Shown piece after piece: positions 1-8,277 of a DNA stretch of 64,000 nt (positions are counted from its first letter, which is position 1; each line of letters begins with the position of its first letter). Source of the DNA: CALODP01 sp942492055 (GTDB lineage Bacteria > Bacteroidota > Ignavibacteria > Ignavibacteriales > Melioribacteraceae). The notes beneath the pieces are model-generated. The model was not told where the DNA came from, made no database searches, and was given only the letters and a program-made list of their open reading frames with translations. The stretch lies in the NCBI GenBank assembly GCA_942492055.1, contig CALODP010000019.1, positions 620,001 to 684,000 on the forward strand, in the 5' to 3' direction. Made by a program: the position numbers and the translations under genes.

Positions 1-1
1 T

Positions 2-1090
2 GATGAAATACCAAAACAACTAAACAAGTTACGTTTCTTCGAGCCGGTACAACCTCCTTCTTTCTTTTTCGATTCAAAAAACAGAGGAACTTTACTGATA
101 AAAGTAAAAGAAAAAGAAACGAATAATTTTGATGGTATAGTCGGATATGTTCCGGGGAACGATAAAAAGAATGGTTTCTTTACCGGGTATGTGAATATCA
201 GCCTGAGAAATCTTTTCGGTACCGGTAGAGCCATGTTACTGAAATGGCAAAAGGAGGATCGAGAATCTCAGGAGTTGGAATTAAGGTATATGGAGCCTTG
301 GGTTTTCTCTTACCCCTTTAATGTCAATTTTGGGATGTATCAAAGAATACAAGACACTACTTATGTTCAAAGAGATTTTAGCGCTGAATTGGAATATATG
401 GCAACCAACGATATTTCAGCCAAGTTTTTGCTCGAAAGCGAAACTACTATTCCTACTAAACCTGACGAAAGAGGCTTTACCGTTTTCAACTCCAACTCAA
501 TTACAACAGGAACCAGCTTACAAATAGATACACGCAACGATTTCTATGCCCCCACTCAAGGACTCTATTTTCTCAACTCATACAAATACTCCGCGAAAAA
601 AATAAAAGGCCCAAAGGAATATATTACACCGGAAACAAAGACTAATATTAGCATACAACACTTGGAGCTTGATTTTATATGGTTTTATGAGTTATTTACA
701 CGCCATATTACCGCAGCCGGCATTCACGCGCGTGAATTAAGAGGATCTCGATTCGAGATCAGTGACCTTTATAAATTAGGAGGAACTAACTCTCTGCGTG
801 GTTATCGAGAAAATCAGTTCATGGGAAATCGAATATTTTGGTCGAACTTGGAATACAGATATCTTCTATCGAAAAGATCTTTTGCTTTCCTCTTTTTCGA
901 TACAGGATATTTCCTAAAAAATGCAGACAAATTTTCCGGCACCGAAGAAATATCCGATTTTAAAATCGGTTACGGCCTTGGAATGAATTTGGAAACCGGT
1001 CTGGGCGTTCTTAATGTTAGCTTTGCCCTTGCCGGTGGTGACTCCTTTAGTGAAGGGAAAATCCATTTCGGAATACTCAACGAATTCTAA
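2..1090 (+). CDS. Outer-membrane beta-barrel assembly-type protein (BamA/TamA-like), 5' end missing
   Basis: The reading frame is open from the first bases of the window, so this is the C-terminal 362 residues of a longer protein. The visible part begins with a segment like the end of a POTRA domain and then changes to alternating hydrophobic/polar strands typical of the Omp85 surface-antigen barrel. The stretch around residues 255-270 contains LGGTNSLRGYRENQF, matching the conserved RGY/RGF region of Omp85 loop 6, and the chain ends in a phenylalanine. Members of this family insert outer-membrane proteins or translocate substrates at the outer membrane. It lies 6 bp upstream of a UbiA gene and may head an operon with it and rnhB. 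Whether it is BamA itself or a TamA-like paralogue cannot be decided from the fragment. Confidence 0.75.
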   Translation, partial: DEIPKQLNKLRFFEPVQPPSFFFDSKNRGTLLIKVKEKETNNFDGIVGYVPGNDKKNGFFTGYVNISLRNLFGTGRAMLLKWQKEDRESQELELRYMEPWVFSYPFNVNFGMYQRIQDTTYVQRDFSAELEYMATNDISAKFLLESETTIPTKPDERGFTVFNSNSITTGTSLQIDTRNDFYAPTQGLYFLNSYKYSAKKIKGPKEYITPETKTNISIQHLELDFIWFYELFTRHITAAGIHARELRGSRFEISDLYKLGGTNSLRGYRENQFMGNRIFWSNLEYRYLLSKRSFAFLFFDTGYFLKNADKFSGTEEISDFKIGYGLGMNLETGLGVLNVSFALAGGDSFSEGKIHFGILNEF

Positions 1091-1096
1091 ATTTTT

Positions 1097-1936
1097 ATGA
1101 TTAGTAAACTATACGCCATATTAAAACTCAGTCGACCACTCAATTGCATTATTACCTTTTTGGTGATTTTGGTTGCCTACGTGATCTGCGCAGATGACTT
1201 TATTCTAACCACAGGAATACTTGCCGGTATTGCAGGGCTTTTTTCTGCTGCCGGAGGTAATGTGATCAACGACTATTTCGATATTGAGATTGATAGAATC
1301 AATCGCCCCGATAGAGCGCTTCCGTCAAATATTATTAGCCCCAATTGTGCATTGATTGTTTACTCAATCTACATTATTGCGAGCCTCTTGGTTGCTTCTC
1401 TTATCGGATTAATTCCGTTTGGAATAGTAGCTCTGGCAAATATTATTCTCTTCTTCTATTCGAAAAATCTAAAACGCGTTCCTTTGATTGGGAATATCAC
1501 TGTCGCATTCTTTACAGGATTAGCCTTTGTTTTCGGAGGTGTTGCCGCTACAAATCCACTTTCGGCAATAATACCGGCTATATTCGCGTTCCTGGTTAAC
1601 CTGATCAGGGAAATGGTAAAAGACATTCAAGATATAGAGGGAGATAGAAAAGAAAACGCAATTACTTTCCCAATCAAATACGGAATTACAAAGACAATAC
1701 TTCTCATAAAATCTTTTTCTCTTCTTCTTATACTTGTTACCCTGATTCCCTATATATTTGAGTTCTACAAAATTGAGTTCTTTTTGATAATTATGGTATT
1801 GGTTAATCCTATCTTCCTATACCTTTTCAAGAATATCGATTCATTTACGAAAAGAAACAGACTAAACCTGCTTAGCAACTTACTCAAGATCAGTATGCTC
1901 TTTGGATTGCTAGCTATTTATATGGGAAATATTTGA
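1097..1936 (+). CDS. UbiA-family membrane prenyltransferase
   Basis: This 279-residue integral membrane protein has about eight or nine hydrophobic segments. It carries both Asp-rich prenyl-diphosphate/Mg binding motifs of the UbiA family: N58-D59-x2-D62-x3-D66 followed by RPDRALPS, and D176-x2-D179-x3-D183. The RPDR-LPS context is typical of the subgroup annotated as geranylgeranylglycerol-phosphate geranylgeranyltransferase-like in FCB bacteria, but menaquinone-type aromatic prenyltransfer is not excluded. It sits in the inner membrane. Its stop is followed at once by the start of rnhB, so the two are co-transcribed. Family assignment is firm; the acceptor substrate is inference. Confidence 0.85.
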   Translation: MISKLYAILKLSRPLNCIITFLVILVAYVICADDFILTTGILAGIAGLFSAAGGNVINDYFDIEIDRINRPDRALPSNIISPNCALIVYSIYIIASLLVASLIGLIPFGIVALANIILFFYSKNLKRVPLIGNITVAFFTGLAFVFGGVAATNPLSAIIPAIFAFLVNLIREMVKDIQDIEGDRKENAITFPIKYGITKTILLIKSFSLLLILVTLIPYIFEFYKIEFFLIIMVLVNPIFLYLFKNIDSFTKRNRLNLLSNLLKISMLFGLLAIYMGNI

Positions 1937-1937
1937 A

Positions 1938-2558
1938 ATGACTTTAAAGGAATATGACAATTCGTTTTTATGCGATAATATAAAAACTATTGCCGGTGTC
2001 GATGAAGTTGGAAGAGGTCCTCTTGCAGGGCCGGTCGTTGCCGCAGCGGTAATTTTCGATAGAGATGTTGTTATAGAAGGAATAAACGATTCGAAAAAAC
2101 TCACCGAGAAAAAACGAGAAAAGCTTTACCCCGAAATACTCGAGAAGTGTTTGGCTTATGGAATCGGAGTTGTTGACGAAAAGGAAATTGATAAAATAAA
2201 TATTTTGCAAGCAACCTTTAAGGCAATGAGAATGTCAGTTGACCAACTTCAACAGAAACCTCATCTGCTACTAATAGACGGAAACAAAACTTTTCCCTAT
2301 CCGTCTAAAACCAAAGCTATTGTTAAAGGGGATTCGAAATCTTTCTCTATCGCCGCCGCGTCAATATTGGCTAAAGTAACCAGAGATGAAATGATGAAAA
2401 AAGCGGCTCTCGAATACCCACACTACGCTTGGGAAAAAAACAAGGGTTACGGAACTAAAGAGCACATAGAAGGGCTTTTTAAGTACGGACCATCTCCTTT
2501 GCATAGGGTTACTTTTCTAACTAACATTCTGGCCAAGCAAGAGGAGATAAATTTTTAA
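1938..2558 (+). CDS. rnhB: Ribonuclease HII
   Basis: RNase HII cleaves the RNA strand of RNA-DNA hybrids and starts removal of single ribonucleotides from DNA. The 206-residue length is normal. The N-terminal catalytic motif GVDEVGRGPLAGPV (D22, E23) is present, as are the later LLIDGNK aspartate and the SILAKVTRD segment, which supply the remaining acidic residues. The C-terminal YPHYAWEKNKGYGT and HR-F segments are also typical of the family. It begins one base after the upstream prenyltransferase and is followed 21 bp later by a YraN gene. The rnhB-yraN pairing is common in bacteria. Confidence 0.96.
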   Translation: MTLKEYDNSFLCDNIKTIAGVDEVGRGPLAGPVVAAAVIFDRDVVIEGINDSKKLTEKKREKLYPEILEKCLAYGIGVVDEKEIDKINILQATFKAMRMSVDQLQQKPHLLLIDGNKTFPYPSKTKAIVKGDSKSFSIAAASILAKVTRDEMMKKAALEYPHYAWEKNKGYGTKEHIEGLFKYGPSPLHRVTFLTNILAKQEEINF

Positions 2559-2579
2559 CAATCTCTTCGGAGTCGAATC

Positions 2580-2942
2580 ATGACTCAAAACAATAAAAAT
2601 AAGGGAGAATGGGGAGAAGATATCGCCACTGAATTCCTTATGCGAAAAGGATACTCTATTATCGAACGTAATTATCGTTACGGAAATGGAGAAATCGATA
2701 TTATTGCCAGGGACAAAGACATACTTGTTTTTGTTGAGGTCAAATCAAGACACAGCCTTAAATTCGGTCATCCGCTGGAAGGGATTAGCAAAAGCAAGGT
2801 GAGCCAAATTAAGAAGATTGCTTTTTCCTATCTTTACGATAAAGAAATAACCGATATACAATGCCGTTTTGATGTAATTGGCATTCTCAAACCCCAAGGG
2901 GGAAAGGCTGAGATAACTCATCTCGAAAACGCGTTTCAGTAA
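2580..2942 (+). CDS. YraN/UPF0102 nuclease-fold protein
   Basis: This 120-residue cytoplasmic protein belongs to the UPF0102 family, a predicted Holliday-junction-resolvase-like fold. It shows the family order GEWGEDIATEFL, then YRYGNGEIDIIARD, then VFVEVKSR. These supply the E...D...E-x-K pattern of the restriction-endonuclease-like fold, and the glycine-rich HPLEGISKSK segment follows. The biochemical role of the family is poorly defined. It follows rnhB by 21 bp in the same orientation, a frequent arrangement. Confidence 0.9.
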   Translation: MTQNNKNKGEWGEDIATEFLMRKGYSIIERNYRYGNGEIDIIARDKDILVFVEVKSRHSLKFGHPLEGISKSKVSQIKKIAFSYLYDKEITDIQCRFDVIGILKPQGGKAEITHLENAFQ

Positions 2943-3032
2943 ATAATATTAGGGCTTTGAGACTCAATATATCATTTAAGTTTAGAGAAAGATTTGCTAT
3001 CTTGTCACTTACTAAAGTAAACTCTAGGAGAC

Positions 3033-3842
3033 ATGGAACTTCCTACTATTAAATATTCCCGAAGACCTTCGCTCAAAGAAACACTTTATAATTCTTTCGC
3101 GACTCTTTCCGGGCTTACTATTTTCGCTTTGAAGTTTTTTAAGGAACTCTTTATCCCTCCTTACGAAATCTCCGAAATAAAACGCCATATGGATGAACTT
3201 GGCGTAAAAACATTCCCAATTGTAAGTTTTACAGGGATAATAATGGGATTCGTGCTGGCATTGCAAGGCTATCCGGTTCTTCAAAGATTCGGCGCCACCG
3301 ATTTCCTCCCGAATACAGTAGCCCTTACGGTCATCAGAGAATTAGGCCCAATAATTACAGCCCTTATTTTTGCCGGCCGAGTAAGCTCAGGAATCGGTGC
3401 CGAGCTCGGATCTATGCGGGTAACCGAACAGATAGACGCTATGGAAGTTTCCGCTGTTAACCCTTTCAGATACCTTGTTGTTACAAGGGTTTTCGCTACT
3501 ACTATGATTTTACCCCTATTATCAATATATGTAATCATTATTGCTGTTCTCGGTGGATTTGTAGCGATGATTATTATCGAACCTGTTAATTTTATCTATT
3601 ACAAAAACGCCGTGATTAACGCCGTGGAATTCGGTGACCTTATTCCCAGCATCGCTAAAACTTTTGTATTCGGTTTCATAGCCGGATTGGTAGGATGCTA
3701 CAAAGGATATTCTGCAGAAGGGGGTACAGAAGGAGTTGGACGCGCCTCTACTACGGCTGTTGTGCTTGCTTCTTTACTAATTTTATTATTCGACATGGTT
3801 TTCGCAAAGGTGACTTTAATAGTATGGCCAACTCTAGGTTAA
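3033..3842 (+). CDS. mlaE: Mla-type lipid ABC transporter permease
   Basis: This 269-residue membrane protein is the permease of an Mce/Mla phospholipid transport system between the inner and outer membranes. It has the MlaE (DUF140) pattern: an amphipathic N-terminus, then about five hydrophobic helices, with conserved elements such as RELGPIITALIFAGRVSSGIGAELG and the TEQIDAMEV cytoplasmic segment. Its last 19 bp overlap the ATPase gene, so the two are translationally coupled. The next gene encodes the MCE-domain subunit. No MlaB or MlaC gene is adjacent. Confidence 0.93.
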   Translation: MELPTIKYSRRPSLKETLYNSFATLSGLTIFALKFFKELFIPPYEISEIKRHMDELGVKTFPIVSFTGIIMGFVLALQGYPVLQRFGATDFLPNTVALTVIRELGPIITALIFAGRVSSGIGAELGSMRVTEQIDAMEVSAVNPFRYLVVTRVFATTMILPLLSIYVIIIAVLGGFVAMIIIEPVNFIYYKNAVINAVEFGDLIPSIAKTFVFGFIAGLVGCYKGYSAEGGTEGVGRASTTAVVLASLLILLFDMVFAKVTLIVWPTLG

Positions 3843-4573
3843 TAACGGTTAACAACGTCTCGAAAGCTTTTGGAGATTTGGTTGTTTTGAACAATGTTTC
3901 GATGCATGTTGAACAAGGAGAAAATCTCGTAGTTTTCGGCAGAAGCGGAACCGGCAAAAGCGTTCTGTTGAAATGTATAATCGGACTTATGAAACCGGAC
4001 AACGGAAACATTCAAATAAATTCTCAAGATGTTTACAAGTTGTCGATAAAGGAGCTTAACGAAATCCGTAAAAAAATCGGCTTTCTTTTTCAGAGCGCAG
4101 CTCTTTACGATTCGATGAGCGTAAGAGAAAATCTCGAATTCCCCTTGAAAAGAAATTTCGATTATACACAGGAAGAGATTGATCAAAAAGTAATCAACAC
4201 TTTGGAGTTGGTTTCCCTGGCCGAGGCAATAGACAAAATGCCATCGGAACTTTCGGGAGGTATGAGAAAGAGAATCGGACTCGCGCGCTCTATTATTACC
4301 GATCCTGAGCTGATGCTCTACGACGAACCGACTACCGGGCTCGATCCGATTACTTCAAAAGAGATTAGCGAACTGATATTGAATCTTCAGAATAAATTAA
4401 AAATGACATCGATTGTTGTTACTCACGATCTGATTTGCGCGCAAATTATAGCTGACAGAGCAATCTTCTTAAAGGACGGGGGAATTATCTACGAAGGTAA
4501 TTTGGATAACCTGGCGAATTCGGACGATCCGTTCCTGAAGAATTTTTTCAGCAATGAATTGATTAAAGAATAA
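3824..4573 (+). CDS. mlaF: Mla-type lipid ABC transporter ATPase
   Basis: This is the ATPase energising the MlaE permease. I place the start at the ATG of 3824 because an AAAGGTGA ribosome binding site lies 10-15 bases upstream and the resulting protein begins directly with the family N-terminus. The product has 249 residues. Walker A is GRSGTGKS (39-46), followed by a Q-loop in LFQSAALYDSMS, the signature LSGGM and Walker B LMLYDEPTTGLDP, then an H-loop THD. The ALYDSMSVRENL sequence after the Q-loop is characteristic of the Mla/Mce ATPases. The 5' end overlaps mlaE by 19 bp. Confidence 0.94.
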   Translation: MANSRLITVNNVSKAFGDLVVLNNVSMHVEQGENLVVFGRSGTGKSVLLKCIIGLMKPDNGNIQINSQDVYKLSIKELNEIRKKIGFLFQSAALYDSMSVRENLEFPLKRNFDYTQEEIDQKVINTLELVSLAEAIDKMPSELSGGMRKRIGLARSIITDPELMLYDEPTTGLDPITSKEISELILNLQNKLKMTSIVVTHDLICAQIIADRAIFLKDGGIIYEGNLDNLANSDDPFLKNFFSNELIKE

Positions 4574-4586
4574 CGGAGTTTATATA

Positions 4587-5636
4587 ATGCTCAAGCATTT
4601 TGAAGGGGCCAGATTGGGCCTGTTTGTTTTTCTCGGCACAATTCTCTTAATAATTTCCATCTTCATGATCGGGAATAAGGAATCCCTTTTTGTAGATACT
4701 ATTAATATCAAAACCGTCTTTTCAAGAGTCGAAGGGCTTAAATCGGGTGCTCCCGTAAGACTTAGTGGCTACGACATTGGTAGCGTAAGCAATATCATGC
4801 TAGCCAACGACACAACCGGAAATGTTATCGTAACGATGAATATAGAAGAAGATGTAAAACATTTCATTCGTCTCGATAGCGAAGCCTCTATTGAAACGGA
4901 AGGACTTGTCGGGAAGAAAATCGTATCAATAACCCCAGGCTCTAAGGATATGGAAATGATTTCGGAAGGTAGCTTTATTAAATCAAAACCTCCGGTAAAC
5001 ATTGCCGAGATCGTTGAAGAAACTCAGTCTATAATGGCTTACGTAAAAGATCTCACAAAAGATTTTTCCGAGATTGTCGCTAAGGTAAATCACGGAGAAG
5101 GAACCATTGGAAAACTTATCAACGACGACGCCCTATACAAATCATCTGTTAGAATTACTCAATCTGCCGACACAAGCTTGGGAGTTATAACAAGTAAACT
5201 TAATGAGGTTGGTGGTTCTCTGGTTAAGATAGGTTATGGTGCCGAATCCGTTTTCGCAAAAATAGACTCCGCAATCAATAATATAAAAAATCTTACCGCT
5301 CGTGTAGAAAGAGGGGAAGGATTGTTAGGATCTCTTATAACAGATCAAACTGCCTACGATTCTTTGAAAGCAGCAATCAACAACTTAACACAAACTACCG
5401 AAGCAACCAGCTACGGCGCAAAATCTTTCGCGGAAAATATGGAAGCGCTTAAGCACAACTGGCTATTTAAGTCCTACTTCGAAGAACGAGGCTATTGGAA
5501 TCGCTCCGATTACGAAAAAGAACTCGACCGAAAGCTAGAAGCTCTTAAGGAACAGAACAACCTTCTCGACACAAAGATTAAAGAATTGAAATCTCTCGGT
5601 GTTACTCTTCCAGATTCCGCTTCATCTTCAAACTAA
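4587..5636 (+). CDS. mlaD: MCE-domain lipid-transport substrate-binding protein (MlaD)
   Basis: This is the periplasmic, membrane-anchored subunit of the Mla/Mce system, whose MCE-domain ring carries lipids. The 349-residue protein has one N-terminal transmembrane helix (about residues 10-26) and then an MCE domain (about 38-117) with the VEGLKSGAPVRLSGYDIG signature. A long helical C-terminal region follows, containing two GEGTIGKLINDD/GEGLLGSLITDQ repeats typical of this family, and the protein ends in a coiled-coil. It starts 13 bp after mlaF and closes the operon. A terminator hairpin follows. Confidence 0.92.
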   Translation: MLKHFEGARLGLFVFLGTILLIISIFMIGNKESLFVDTINIKTVFSRVEGLKSGAPVRLSGYDIGSVSNIMLANDTTGNVIVTMNIEEDVKHFIRLDSEASIETEGLVGKKIVSITPGSKDMEMISEGSFIKSKPPVNIAEIVEETQSIMAYVKDLTKDFSEIVAKVNHGEGTIGKLINDDALYKSSVRITQSADTSLGVITSKLNEVGGSLVKIGYGAESVFAKIDSAINNIKNLTARVERGEGLLGSLITDQTAYDSLKAAINNLTQTTEATSYGAKSFAENMEALKHNWLFKSYFEERGYWNRSDYEKELDRKLEALKEQNNLLDTKIKELKSLGVTLPDSASSSN

Positions 5637-5663
5637 AGATAATTCTTAATACAATAATTATAG

Positions 5664-5698
5664 AAAAGCGCCTTCGCAATAGTGAAGGCTTTTCTTTT
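5664..5698 (+). terminator. Rho-independent terminator after mlaD
   Basis: A GCCTTC stem (5670-5675) pairs with GAAGGC (5684-5689) across an 8-nt loop. It is flanked by an A-run on the left and TTTTCTTTT on the right. It lies 30 bp beyond the mlaD stop and ends the mlaEFD operon. Confidence 0.75.
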
Positions 5699-5825
5699 AA
5701 CAATAGACAAGCACATATCTTTATTCCGTTTCCTTTCTATAACATATTTTTACTCTATGATATAGTTGCAAAATCCGAATATGTATGTAAAAACCAGATA
5801 ATTTTCTCTTATGATAATAGTTAAG

Positions 5826-6051
5826 CTAAATAAGAACATTAGAAAATACACAAAGAGTAATACCTAATTCCCAACCAATGGAACTGCCCTAACAGCGGTC
5901 TATTTGGTATGTAGAAACGTAGAAAAAGCTTGGACTAAACCTTTAGCCGGGTGAGGTTTTATTTTAAATCAATTTAAGGATATATTTGCCGAGAGATTAG
6001 AAAGCTACTAAATACTTTTTTTCGAATGTACACACTTTTTGAGACACTACC
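5826..6051 (+). mobile_element. Decayed 3' end of an IS256-family element
   Basis: This stretch is a clearly recognisable but mutated copy of the last 225 bp of the intact IS at 6953-8269 (matching about 8043-8269). It includes the C-terminal transposase codons, the stop region and the terminal inverted repeat ending in GAGACACTACC. Many point differences and a TGG-to-TGA change break the reading frame, and nothing matching the 5' part of the element is present. The terminal 11 bp are repeated immediately afterwards (6052-6062), as if two IS ends were once joined here. It is older than the intact copy 0.9 kb downstream. Confidence 0.9.
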
Positions 6052-6184
6052 GAGACACTACCACTACCGGACAATCAGTTGTCCCCTTTTCTTTACTCTT
6101 CTTTGCACAGAGTCCTCTTATGTAAGGAATGAGAGCTATAAAAATAGCGCTGCAGCACTAAAACGTGACCATGCTGTAAAAAGC

Positions 6185-6373
6185 ATGATACTGCGTCGGA
6201 TAAAAATGAGGGTACGTTACTTTAAAATGGAACTGTTTCGCGAAAAAATGGGACTACGTCGAAAAAAAATGGGACTACGTCGAAAAAGAATGGCATTACG
6301 TCACTTTAAAATGGCACTACGGCATCAAAATGAGACATTACGGCGCAAAAACAAGGGACTGAGTCTGCCACAG
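6185..6373 (+). repeat. Tandem array of nine 21-bp repeats (array 1)
   Basis: Units begin at 6185, 6206, 6227, 6248, 6269, 6290, 6311, 6332 and 6353, all exactly 21 bp apart. The central units read ATGGGACTACGTCGAAAAAA with small variations, and two neighbouring units are almost identical. An open frame (6026-6496) runs through the array and would give heptads of the form M-x-L-R-x-x-K. That frame begins inside the dead IS end and has no recognisable domain, so I do not call it a gene. The GG-x-ACTAC core resembles the units of the larger array at 32115-32544. The function is unknown to me. Confidence 0.85.
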
Positions 6374-6587
6374 TGTTTCATTTTCCCGTTACATCATCTT
6401 TTTTGTGTGGCGCAGTATTGTTTTGATTGGGGACAGTGTTCTGTTTTCTTGTTCCGGTATGAAATTAATCTGTTGTGGAGCCCTTTTCCGAAATAACATT
6501 ACAGTAAATTAGTGTAACATCGTTAGGTTTTCTTTTACTTCGGCTCTGTTCGGAAAAGCGTGTCAAAAAAAATAACAAATTAAGGAA
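6374..6587. other. Gene-free spacer
   Basis: Between the 21-bp array and the terminator of the interrupted outer-membrane protein gene I see no convincing gene, RNA or repeat. Confidence 0.6.
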
Positions 6588-6623
6588 TAAAAAAAGCGGC
6601 TCTCAAATGAATGAGAGTCGCTT
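6588..6623 (-). terminator. Rho-independent terminator of the interrupted OMP gene
   Basis: Read on the minus strand, a 12-bp stem (6612-6623 with 6594-6605, one G-T pair) has a 6-nt loop and runs into a T-tract. It lies 26 bp past the stop of the outer-membrane protein coding sequence. Confidence 0.8.
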
Positions 6624-6944
6624 ACCGATGGAAAGGAGTATTTTCATACTACAGACCGAATTTTAATCCTACTCTTGCGCTGATATAGCTAAAGTCGGAA
6701 GCTACTTGCATATACTTTGCAGTAACATCAAGCATCATTTTCCCAACTTGTAATTCATAACCTGCACCTGCGCCGAATCCGAATTCTGATTCGTCAGCTG
6801 TTCCGGTTGCTGAACCAGCTACTGTTTCCGTTTTAACTTCAATAGAAACCATGTGCAATCCTGCTTGAGCCATACCGTAGAATCCTTTGGCAAAATAGTA
6901 CTTAGCGCCGGCCAATATCGGAATAGCAGTTGCCGAAGTGGTCA

Positions 6945-6952
6945 TTTTAAAG
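6945..6952. repeat. Target site duplication, left copy
   Basis: The 8-bp sequence TTTTAAAG directly precedes the left inverted repeat of the IS and is repeated exactly after the right end (8270-8277). The IS256 family is known to make 8-9 bp duplications. Confidence 0.92.
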
Positions 6953-8269
6953 GGTAGTGTCTCAAAAAGTGTGTAAATAAAAAAAACACTATATTCGCAC
7001 AAAAAAAAGGAGACACCATGGAAAAAGGGAATAAAGAAGAATTGAAAGGATTACTAAAGAAAGAACTAAAAGGAAAAGATGTACATAGTTTTTTTGACGA
7101 GTTATATAAGGAAACCATAGAAACTCTGTTAGAAGCAGAAATGGATGAACATCTGGGCTATGAGAAGTACCAAAAGAGAGAAGAAGAAGGAAAAGAAAAC
7201 AGTAGGAACGGCAATAAAGCCAAGCTAGTAAAGACTAAAAACGGGGAATACAGCATAGAAGTACCGCGAGATAGGAATGGGAGTTTCACCCCAAAACTAG
7301 TCCCGAAGCGAAAGAAAGTAATAGATATGATAGAAGAAAAGATACTGTTATTGTACAGCAAAGGAATGAGCGTAAGAGACATACAAGAGAGTATAGAAGA
7401 CATATATGGGGTGAAGATAGATAAAAGCTCGATATCGAGAATGACCGATAAAATATTACCGAAAATAGAAGAATGGAGGAACAGACCACTGGACAAATTA
7501 TATTATATCGTCTGGATGGACGCCCTCCATATAAAGATAAGAGAGAACTACAGATTAGCAGACAAAACAATAAACATAGCCATCGGCTTAAACAGCGAAG
7601 GGCGCAAGGAAGTATTAGGCCTATGGCTAAGCAAAGAAGAATCCTCATCCTACTGGTATGAAGTATTAACAGACCTAAAATCAAGAGGAGTAAAAGACAT
7701 CCTAATAAGCTCAACAGACAATCTGAAGGGATTTACGGATGTAATCAAGAAAACATTCACAAAAACCGTAACTCAAGTCTGTGTGCTACATCAAATACGC
7801 AACACACTAAGATACGTAGCCTATAAGGATAGAAAGCTTTTTACTATAGATCTGAAGAATGTTTATGAAGCTCCGAACAAAGAAGCCGGAGAAAAGGCAC
7901 TCGAAGAATTAAGAGAGAAATGGGGAAGCAAATATAGGATGCCAATCAACTCATGGTTTACAAATTGGGAGAATCTATCGAACTATTTTGATTATCCCGT
8001 TGAAATAAGAAAGCTCATTTATACTACAAATATTATAGAGAATCTAAATAAGAACATTAGAAAATACACAAAGAATAAGACCCAATTCCCAACCGATGAA
8101 GCTGCCATTAAAGCTGTTTATTTGGCATGTAGAAACGTAGAAAGAGCTTGGACTAAACCTATAGCCGGATGGGGTTTTATTTTAAATCAATTTAAGGATA
8201 TATTTGCCGAGAGATTAGAAAACTAGTATTCACTTATTTTCGAATGTACACACTTTTTGAGACACTACC
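6953..8269 (+). mobile_element. Complete IS256-family insertion sequence (1,317 bp)
   Basis: The element is bounded by 23-bp perfect terminal inverted repeats: GGTAGTGTCTCAAAAAGTGT plus three bases at 6953-6975, and the complement at 8247-8269. It carries a single full-length transposase. It is flanked by an 8-bp direct duplication and sits inside a minus-strand outer-membrane protein gene. A partner relic of the same element lies at 5826-6051. The intact frame, matched ends and clean duplication indicate a recent insertion by an element that may still be active. Confidence 0.95.
7018..8226 (+). CDS. IS256-family (Mutator-type) transposase
   Basis: This 402-residue DDE transposase is of normal length for the IS256 family. 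The catalytic triad can be placed at D168 (VWMDALH), D234 (SSTDNLKGF) and E341 (TTNIIENLNK). The family-typical C-x2-H (C255, H258) lies in VCVLHQIRNT. The N-terminal half has the basic, helical DNA-binding character of the family, including SVRDIQESIEDIYG. An AAGGAGA ribosome binding site precedes the ATG, 65 bp inside the left IS end. The frame is uninterrupted, so the enzyme is probably functional. Confidence 0.96.
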   Translation: MEKGNKEELKGLLKKELKGKDVHSFFDELYKETIETLLEAEMDEHLGYEKYQKREEEGKENSRNGNKAKLVKTKNGEYSIEVPRDRNGSFTPKLVPKRKKVIDMIEEKILLLYSKGMSVRDIQESIEDIYGVKIDKSSISRMTDKILPKIEEWRNRPLDKLYYIVWMDALHIKIRENYRLADKTINIAIGLNSEGRKEVLGLWLSKEESSSYWYEVLTDLKSRGVKDILISSTDNLKGFTDVIKKTFTKTVTQVCVLHQIRNTLRYVAYKDRKLFTIDLKNVYEAPNKEAGEKALEELREKWGSKYRMPINSWFTNWENLSNYFDYPVEIRKLIYTTNIIENLNKNIRKYTKNKTQFPTDEAAIKAVYLACRNVERAWTKPIAGWGFILNQFKDIFAERLEN

Positions 8270-8277
8270 TTTTAAAG
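8270..8277. repeat. Target site duplication, right copy
   Basis: TTTTAAAG follows the right IS end and matches 6945-6952 exactly. Confidence 0.92.

Noticed and set aside
6185..6373. CRISPR array
   Set aside because: The repeats follow each other with no spacers, the unit is only 21 bp and no cas gene is present.
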